A stretch of 22,222 nucleotides of DNA, from the NCBI GenBank assembly GCA_937927945.1, contig CALEYW010000070.1:1-22222 (forward strand), written 5' to 3'. The DNA is from an uncultured candidate division WPS-2 bacterium. Lineage in GTDB: Bacteria > Vulcanimicrobiota > Vulcanimicrobiia > Vulcanimicrobiales > Vulcanimicrobiaceae. Both the position numbers and the translations under genes were made by a program. Below, piece by piece: positions 16,515 through 22,222 of this stretch. Numbering within the stretch: the stretch's first letter is position 1; each line of letters begins with the position of its first letter. Under the pieces are notes generated by a model. It made no database searches. It was not told the origin of the DNA and worked only from the letters and a program-made list of their open reading frames with translations.

Positions 16515-17531
16515 ATGCGGTATCTGCTCGGGCTCCTTACGACCATCGCCGTGCTGCTCGGATGCTACGGTCTGATCGAGGTCGGCGTCGACGAATACGG
16601 CGTCTTCGGAACGCCGGTCCCGCGACGCGAGGCCTGCCTCCCCAATGCGCGCGTCGTCAAGCTGAGCTATCTCCGGTCGCATCCGCAGTACGACGCATTC
16701 GTCCTCGGAAGCTCGCGCGCGAACTACTATCGGGTCGAGACGCTCAACCGGCTCAGCGGGCACCGTTACTACAATCTCTCCTCGCCGATGGAGAACGCGC
16801 AGGGCATGGAGGCGTGGGTGCGCTGGCTGGTCGCGCATCGCACGGTACGCGAGGTGCTGCTCACCCTGGACTTCGATCTGCAAGAGCATCCTTATCGCGA
16901 CTCCGATCTCTTCGTGCAGGATCCGCCGGAGCTCACCGGGATGCCGCGCGCCGTGTTCATCGCGCGCTATCTCCTGGCGCCGCCGGATCAGCTTGCCGCC
17001 TGCATTCGAGCGAAGCTCAACCCGTCGCCGGCGTACCGTTTCGATACGCGGACGGGCCAAGATTACGTGCGCGGCCAACGGTCGATGACGCGGGCACCTC
17101 GCCGCATCGAGATGTTCGCCGGCGACCGCGACGATTCGAACGCGGATCGACTCGCCAGGATGGTGCGCCTGCTGCGCGCGCACGGCGTCGCTGTTCGCGT
17201 CGTCGTGAACCCGGTTTGGGCGCCGCGCTTCTTGACCTGGGACTCAGACACGTATGTAGCCTGGCTGCGCAACGTCGCCGCGGTGACCGGAGGATTCTGG
17301 GATTTCTCGGGTGTGAACGACATTACGAAGGAAAACGGGAATTACATCGATGACGTGCACTTCACCGAGCAGATCGGGAACCGGGTTATCCGCGCCATGT
17401 ACTCTGGAGGCGGGGACGATTTCGGAATCTGGATCCACTCCGAAAACGTCGAGGCGCGCCTGCGCGCGATCGAGCGCGACTACGCAGAGGGTCCGACGCG
17501 CGTTCGCGTCCCCACACCGAAGGAAATCTAG
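16515..17531 (+). CDS. Membrane-anchored SGNH-like partner of the MBOAT acyltransferase
   Basis: 338 residues from ATG at 16515, one base after the MBOAT stop, with no ribosome site of its own, so translation is probably coupled. One N-terminal helix (LLGLLTTIAVLLGCYGLI) would anchor it with the rest outside the cytoplasm. The block I motif is VLGSSRAN with candidate nucleophile Ser67, and the C-terminal block is IDDVHFTEQIGNRV with Asp279 and His282 in the DXXH arrangement. This is the layout of SGNH/GDSL-fold proteins that act with MBOATs (DltD, AlgJ/AlgX, PatB types), taking the acyl group delivered by the MBOAT and placing it on a polymer. Overall similarity to a named member is not apparent, so no symbol is given. 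Its stop overlaps that of the convergent lipoprotein gene. Confidence 0.82.
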   Translation: MRYLLGLLTTIAVLLGCYGLIEVGVDEYGVFGTPVPRREACLPNARVVKLSYLRSHPQYDAFVLGSSRANYYRVETLNRLSGHRYYNLSSPMENAQGMEAWVRWLVAHRTVREVLLTLDFDLQEHPYRDSDLFVQDPPELTGMPRAVFIARYLLAPPDQLAACIRAKLNPSPAYRFDTRTGQDYVRGQRSMTRAPRRIEMFAGDRDDSNADRLARMVRLLRAHGVAVRVVVNPVWAPRFLTWDSDTYVAWLRNVAAVTGGFWDFSGVNDITKENGNYIDDVHFTEQIGNRVIRAMYSGGGDDFGIWIHSENVEARLRAIERDYAEGPTRVRVPTPKEI

Positions 17532-18967
17532 TACGACTGCTGTTGAATCGTGACCGAAAGCTGTACCGTGCGCCCGACGGGGTTCGCCGGGTTGCTGAAG
17601 TCCGCGGTGATGAAGCGCGGGTCCTCGCGCATCGTGATCGTGCAGACGCCGCTGCCGGTCGGGATGACGTCGAATTCGGCTTTCGGGCCGATGCCTTGCT
17701 GACCGGCGTCGGAGTATCCCGGCAAGTCCGGACCCGCGTCGGTGTCCGCGAAGCGGCACGGCCCGCTCAGCGAGGAGCGGAAGTTCCCATCCCACGGGCC
17801 GGCATTGGGCCGATACGTCGGATCGTCGGCGACCAGCATCTGGAACTTCTGGCCGAACGGCACGGTCGTCCGCGACGGTGCCGGATCGACGAGCCGGTTG
17901 CAATCGGTGTCGTCGGTAACCGGTACGCAGATCCCCAGCTCCTCGGCGTTGCTGACGACGACGTTCTGGAACGCCGCCGCGGACGTGGTGCTGATCGTGA
18001 ACGTCGGCGTGCCGCAGGTCGTCGTCGGCGGCGCTTGCTGGCAGGTGAACGTTTCGCTCGGGCCGTCGAGGCCAAGCACGCTGGCGTCCGGCTTCGGGTT
18101 CCCGATGTAGAAATTGATCGGAGCGCCGAACGTGACCGGCGTGTTCCCGGGATCGAGATGGCAGAAGAACGACGGCGTCCCGACGAGCGGAACCCCCTGG
18201 AGCTGCGGGTTCAGCGTCTCGCCGTGGAATGCGACGTCGCACGATGAGGTGAAGAACGATCCCCCTTGAGCCGACGTGAACTTGAACGAGAGGTTCGTCG
18301 GGACGTTCGTGTTGCCGGAGGTCAGCACGGTCGTGACGCCCGGCACGACCGGGATCGGAACGCCGGCCGTCGTCGATTCGGGACTGATCAGCAACACCTC
18401 GGTCGAGCGCGCCGGCAACGTCAGCTCCTTTACCGTCGGCGTGAACTGGAGGTCGTCCCCGACGCCCTTCGCGTCGCCGACCTTCAGCACGCTCAGGACA
18501 TTGAGACGCGGCTTGAGCTGATAGACGCCTACCGAGAACAGTTTCCCGTTGACGTTGCACGGGACGTCGATCTCGAACGCGTCGATGTCGATGACGAGCG
18601 AGAAGCCGAACGGATTCAGCAACCGGATAGGCGGGATGTTGGGGCAGGGCGGTCGCGCCTGCGTGGAGAGCCCGCCGGTCGTCGTCGCGGTGTCCGCCTC
18701 GAGGGTCATCGTCGAACCGGCCGGAACGCCGTTGGCACGCACCGTGATCCCGCCGCGATATCCGTCGCCGAGCGGTAACGCGAACGTTCCACCGGCCGGC
18801 GACAGCGGGACGGCCGCGCTGCGGCTTTGCGGAACGCCGGCGTCGCCGGCGGTAGCCGGCTTGTCGGGCTGAGCCGGCGTCGTCTGCGGTGCTCCGCCTC
18901 CGCACGAGGTCATGGTCAGCGTCACCAAGGCAGAAACAGCGAGCAAGCGCGCGCACGAAACATTCAT
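17528..18967 (-). CDS. Large secreted lipoprotein of unknown function
   Basis: 479 residues from ATG at 18967, with AGGAG five to six bases upstream. The first 22 residues are a signal peptide ending TMTSC; the lipobox is imperfect but Cys22 followed by GGG is convincing. The remainder is rich in beta-strand-like, Thr/Val/Pro-rich sequence and contains several scattered cysteines (for example in PPCPNIPP, DVPCNVNG, SSCDVAFHG, FFCHLDP, TFTCQQAPPTTTC), which suggests disulfide-stabilised beta domains outside the cytoplasm. The segment CVPVTDDTDCNRLVDPAP has acidic residues like a calcium-binding loop. I recognise no named family. It is convergent with the acyltransferase pair and divergent from the cyclase gene; a link with surface polysaccharide is conceivable from position only. 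Confidence 0.85.
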   Translation of the reverse strand: MNVSCARLLAVSALVTLTMTSCGGGAPQTTPAQPDKPATAGDAGVPQSRSAAVPLSPAGGTFALPLGDGYRGGITVRANGVPAGSTMTLEADTATTTGGLSTQARPPCPNIPPIRLLNPFGFSLVIDIDAFEIDVPCNVNGKLFSVGVYQLKPRLNVLSVLKVGDAKGVGDDLQFTPTVKELTLPARSTEVLLISPESTTAGVPIPVVPGVTTVLTSGNTNVPTNLSFKFTSAQGGSFFTSSCDVAFHGETLNPQLQGVPLVGTPSFFCHLDPGNTPVTFGAPINFYIGNPKPDASVLGLDGPSETFTCQQAPPTTTCGTPTFTISTTSAAAFQNVVVSNAEELGICVPVTDDTDCNRLVDPAPSRTTVPFGQKFQMLVADDPTYRPNAGPWDGNFRSSLSGPCRFADTDAGPDLPGYSDAGQQGIGPKAEFDVIPTGSGVCTITMREDPRFITADFSNPANPVGRTVQLSVTIQQQSY

Positions 18968-19021
18968 GTCGGCTCCTGAAAGGGGTCGTTGGTTTCCATG
19001 TACTCCGATACGAGCAAACTA

Positions 19022-19039
19022 CTCTAGAGACGCCTAGGC
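19022..19039. repeat. Two adjacent 8-bp CTAG palindromes in the divergent promoter region
   Basis: CTCTAGAG (19022-19029) and GCCTAGGC (19032-19039) are both perfect 8-base palindromes, two bases apart. They lie between the divergent lipoprotein (start 18967) and cyclase (start 19100) genes. A regulatory role is possible, but chance occurrence cannot be excluded. Confidence 0.3.
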
Positions 19040-19099
19040 CGCATGGTTGGTGCGTTAGTCCCCTTGCGGAGACAAGCGCTCACGCGCGAACATTGCTGC

Positions 19100-21907
19100 A
19101 TGGAGAGGCCGGGCGGGATCGCGACTCCGTCGTCGCAGCGAGCCTTGCCGACGGGCTCTACGTTCTTCATGTTCACCGACATCGAGGGGAGCACGGTCCG
19201 CTGGGATCGCGATCCCGAAGCGATGCGCGATGCGGTTCGCCATCACGACGCCGTCATGCGTGGCGCGATCGAGCGCGCCGGCGGGATCGTCTTCAAGACG
19301 ATCGGCGACGCATTTTGCGCGGTCTTCTGGGACGCGGAGGACGCGGTCGCGGCGTCGTTCGGGGCGACGCGCGATCTCGCCGCAGCCGACTTCAGCGCCG
19401 TCGGCGGCGTGCGCGTGCGGATCGCGCTGCACGTCGGGACGGCGGACGAACGCGACTCGGATTACTTCGGCCCGACGCTGAACCGCGTGGCGCGACTGCT
19501 CTCGATCGGTCACGGCGAGCAGATCCTGCTCTCGGAGGCCGCCGCGGACGCCGCCATGTCGTCGCTTCCGCCCGGCGCGGAGCTACGCGATATGGGCGTG
19601 CACCGCCTCAAGGACCTCACCGCCCCGGAACACGTTTTTCAGCTGACCGCGCTGGACCTCACGGCCGAGTTTCCGCCGCTGCGGTCGCTGAACGTCGCGA
19701 ACAACAACCTGCCCCAGCAGGTGACGCGCTTGGTCGGACGCGATCGCGATATTGCGGAGATCCAAGCGATCGTGAACGGCGAGCGTGTCGTCACGCTGCT
19801 CGGCACCGGGGGCGTCGGCAAGACGCGGTGCGCGCTGCAAGTCGGAGCCGAGATGCTGGATCGCTTCGCGGACGGGGTGTGGTTCGCCGACCTCGCGCCG
19901 CTCAGCGACGGCAACCTCGTCGCCAGCGAGATCGGTTCGATCTTCAACGTACAGGAGCCGGCGAGCCGGCCGATGCTGGACACGCTCGTGAAGCACCTGG
20001 CGAGCAAGCAGCTGCTGCTGATCCTCGACAACTGCGAGCATCTCATCGACGCTTGCGCGAAGGCCGCCGCCGCGCTCGCGCGCGCCTGCCCCGGCGTGAA
20101 GGTGCTCGCGACGAGTCGCGAGCCGCTGAACATTCGCGGCGAGATCGTCCACCGGCTCCCGACGCTCTCGGTGCCGCGCGCGACCAAGCATCTCGCCGCA
20201 CACGGCGCTCTCGAACACGGAGCGATCGCGCTGTTCGAGATGCGCGCGCACGCCGTGAACCCGCGCTTCAGCGTGACCGACGACAACGCGGGAGTCGTCG
20301 TCGAGATCTGCCGCCGTCTCGACGGGATCCCGCTCGCGATCGAGCTCGCCGCGGCCCGCGTCAAGTCGATGTCGGTGCGCGACCTCGCGGCACGGCTCGA
20401 CGAGCGGTTCCGGCTCTTGACGGGCGGCGATCGCTCCGCGCTGCCGCGCCAGCAGACGATGCGGGCGCTGATCGACTGGAGCTACGACGGCCTCTCGCAG
20501 GACGAACGCGCCGTCTTCCGCGCGCTCTCCGTGTTCGCCGGGGGCTTCCGCACGCAGACCGTCGTCGCGGTTATTTCCTCGGAAAGCCTCGATGAGTACG
20601 CGGTGATGGACAGCGTCGCATCGCTGGTCGAAAAGTCGATGGTGGCGATGGAGTCGTCCGACGACGACTCACGGTACCGTTTGCTCGAGTCGACGCGCGC
20701 CTACGCCCGCGAGAAGGCGATCGAGCACGGGGAGCTTCGGGCGGTGGCGCTGCGGCACGCGCGCGCCTTCGCGGACCTGGCGGAGCAGCACGAGCTCGAC
20801 TACGATACCGCGTCTTCGCCCGCATGGCTCGCGATCGTCGACTTCGATCTCGAGAACGTCCGCGCCGCACTCCCGTGGTCGTTCGGTGACGATGGCGACG
20901 CGCTCACCGGACAACGTCTCGCCGCGACGCTCGGCCGCATTCTGCTCTCCGTCGCCGCCGCCGAAGCGCGCCGTTGGGTCAAAGCGGCACTCGAGCGCGT
21001 CGGTCCCGACACTCCGTCGCTGATCGTCGCGCGGCTCAAGCTCGCGGACGCTTCGCTCGCGTCGGTACTCAATCAGTTCAAAGCCGCGCTCACCGCGGCG
21101 CAGGAAGCGCTCGCGCGTTTCGATGAGCTCGGGAACCGGCGCGGCATCGCCGACGCGCAGCGCTTCGCGGGGCGCTCGATGGTGCGCATGGGGCGGGTCG
21201 CCGAAGGCGAGGCGCTCTTGCGGGCCTCGCTCGAGACGCACACGTCCCTGGGGACGCGGCGCATCGGCGGGACGCTCCGCGACTTGGCCGTCGCGCGTAG
21301 TCTCGAAGCCGACCTCGCCGGCGCCAGGGACCTTTTCGCTCGGGCGCTCGACGTCTTCCGCGAAAGTGAAGATGAAGAGAACGTCGCCGTCACGGCGGCG
21401 GCCCTAGCCGAAGCCGAGTTCGCGTGTGGTGACGCGGAGACCGCGCTCTCGCTCGCCGAGGAGTCGCTCCAAGCGATGCGCGGGTTCGGTCGCGACCGCA
21501 TGGCCGCGGCGCTGCTCGGCAACATCGCCGCCTACCTCATCTCGCTGGAATGCTACGATCTGGCGCAGGGCCACGCGCGAGCCGCGCTCGAGCTCGCGCT
21601 CGAAGTCGACGCGCAAGCATCCGTCACGTTCGCGCTGCAGCACCTCGCCGCAGCGGCGGCGCTTCAGCCGCATCCTGAGGGCCACGGTGCCGACGACGCG
21701 TTCGCGCGCATTGCGCGCATCACCGGATGCGTCGATGCCCGCCTCGCCGAGCTCGAGGTCGTGCGCGAGTTCACCGAGGAGCGCGAGTACGTCGCGACGC
21801 TCGAAGCGCTCCGTGAGCGGCTCGTGGACGACAAAATCATGGAGTATATGAACGACGGGCGCGGTTGGACGATCGAGCGCGCCGTCCAGGCTGCTTCGGC
21901 GTTGTAA
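19100..21907 (+). CDS. Class III nucleotide cyclase fused to a STAND (NB-ARC-like) ATPase and TPR-like repeats
   Basis: 935 residues from ATG at 19100; ATG at 19043 would add 19 residues but that stretch has weak third-position GC bias. The cyclase domain (about 20-180) has metal aspartates in FTDIEGST (Asp27) and FKTIGDAF (Asp70), purine-selecting Lys66 and Asp121, and transition-state Asn128 and Arg132 in NRVARL; an adenylate cyclase that is active as a dimer is expected. An NB-ARC-type ATPase follows: Walker A GTGGVGKT (235-242), Walker B LLLILDN (about 305-311), LATSREPL, DGIPLAIELAAARVK and LIDWSYDGL. The C-terminal 350 residues are helical TPR-like repeats. There is no DNA-binding domain at the end, so the cyclase is the likely output, controlled by ligand or protein sensing in the repeats. 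No cAMP-binding protein is nearby. Confidence 0.92.
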   Translation: MERPGGIATPSSQRALPTGSTFFMFTDIEGSTVRWDRDPEAMRDAVRHHDAVMRGAIERAGGIVFKTIGDAFCAVFWDAEDAVAASFGATRDLAAADFSAVGGVRVRIALHVGTADERDSDYFGPTLNRVARLLSIGHGEQILLSEAAADAAMSSLPPGAELRDMGVHRLKDLTAPEHVFQLTALDLTAEFPPLRSLNVANNNLPQQVTRLVGRDRDIAEIQAIVNGERVVTLLGTGGVGKTRCALQVGAEMLDRFADGVWFADLAPLSDGNLVASEIGSIFNVQEPASRPMLDTLVKHLASKQLLLILDNCEHLIDACAKAAAALARACPGVKVLATSREPLNIRGEIVHRLPTLSVPRATKHLAAHGALEHGAIALFEMRAHAVNPRFSVTDDNAGVVVEICRRLDGIPLAIELAAARVKSMSVRDLAARLDERFRLLTGGDRSALPRQQTMRALIDWSYDGLSQDERAVFRALSVFAGGFRTQTVVAVISSESLDEYAVMDSVASLVEKSMVAMESSDDDSRYRLLESTRAYAREKAIEHGELRAVALRHARAFADLAEQHELDYDTASSPAWLAIVDFDLENVRAALPWSFGDDGDALTGQRLAATLGRILLSVAAAEARRWVKAALERVGPDTPSLIVARLKLADASLASVLNQFKAALTAAQEALARFDELGNRRGIADAQRFAGRSMVRMGRVAEGEALLRASLETHTSLGTRRIGGTLRDLAVARSLEADLAGARDLFARALDVFRESEDEENVAVTAAALAEAEFACGDAETALSLAEESLQAMRGFGRDRMAAALLGNIAAYLISLECYDLAQGHARAALELALEVDAQASVTFALQHLAAAAALQPHPEGHGADDAFARIARITGCVDARLAELEVVREFTEEREYVATLEALRERLVDDKIMEYMNDGRGWTIERAVQAASAL

Positions 21908-22222
21908 TGCTGACGGCGGGTGATCGGGACTGCTATACAAGCCGTCGCCGAAACGAGCAGCGATGTGGCGTGCGCACGGTCTAACAATACGCGGCATTTG
22001 TCACGGATGACGCACTTGCCGTGCGCGCGCCGCGTTTGAAAAGCCGCTTGACATAAGCATATCCGGGTGACACCATACTATCGCTGTATCACAAAGTCGT
22101 ACGGGCGACGTGGTATCGCATTTCGGGCGAGCATGGCGCACCGAGTGTTCTCACAAGCTTTCTTAACGGCGCTTCAGGACTTCGAGTGGGTTGGGTAGAG
22201 GTCAAGTTGGCCGCAGTGGAAT
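21908..22222. other. Intergenic tail, less GC-rich, no convincing gene
   Basis: This stretch follows the cyclase stop and runs to the window edge. It is visibly less GC-rich than the genes before it. A consensus-like TTGACA lies at 22048-22053, but the best -10 candidate (TACTAT, 22076-22081) is 22 bases away, too far for a normal promoter. A 21-codon frame starts at ATG 22132. Another frame is open from about 22057 to the edge without an ATG and has poor third-position GC bias. Neither is accepted as a gene; the segment may be the control region of a gene beyond the window. Confidence 0.5.

Noticed and set aside
18889..20595. 568-residue plus-strand ORF overlapping the cyclase gene
   Set aside because: Arg/Asp-rich +1 shadow; the cyclase and ATPase motifs lie in the other frame.
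22132..22197. 21-codon ORF near the right edge
   Set aside because: Short, no ribosome site, and no composition evidence for coding.

Overview
The window is GC-rich, densely coded bacterial DNA from an assembled contig. Two predicted lipoproteins, a lipid-anchored periplasmic quinohaemoprotein and an MBOAT/SGNH acylation pair suggest a diderm envelope. The gene mix, with a class III cyclase fused to a STAND ATPase and TPR-like repeats, an MBOAT/SGNH pair, PQQ dehydrogenase and cupin, resembles uncultured soil lineages such as Candidatus Eremiobacterota (WPS-2). That assignment is an impression from gene content, not a phylogenetic result. The first 43 bases are not genomic: they match an Illumina Nextera i5 index plus Tn5 transposon-end adapter left on the contig end.

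Layout. 44-749 (-): N-terminal part of a GH63/MGH1-like glucosidase, cut by the contig end. 933-2867 (+): amylo-alpha-1,6-glucosidase (GH133), divergent from it, so this end is a glucan-handling locus. 2890-4992 (-): PQQ dehydrogenase lipoprotein with a C-terminal cytochrome c domain. 5235-6113 (-): EamA/DMT transporter. 6147-7998 (+): promoter, TPP riboswitch and thiC. 8066-9250 (+): low-complexity lipoprotein. 9330-9803 (+): hemerythrin. 9834-12176 (-): quinone oxidoreductase-like MDR protein, lytic transglycosylase and cupin, each with a hairpin at or near its end.

12241-14936 is a gene graveyard: a radical SAM/SPASM gene missing its 5' half (+), a methyltransferase missing its 5' part and frameshifted (-), and a large hypothetical (-) with several one-base frameshifts and an apparent internal deletion. 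Nothing comparable is seen in the flanking genes, so this is either real decay of a surface-glycan or modification locus or a badly assembled patch.

15053-17531 (+): an MBOAT acyltransferase and an SGNH-like partner separated by one base, probably an extracellular polysaccharide acylation pair. A secreted lipoprotein (17528-18967, -) converges on it, and the two stop codons share one CTAG. 19100-21907 (+): the cyclase-STAND protein. 21908-22222 is a less GC-rich stretch with no convincing gene.

No tRNA, rRNA, CRISPR array, insertion sequence or phage module was recognised. The most functionally interesting intact items are the compact thiC riboswitch, the MBOAT/SGNH pair and the cyclase-STAND fusion. 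The most important caveats are the adapter and the damaged block at 12.2-14.9 kb.
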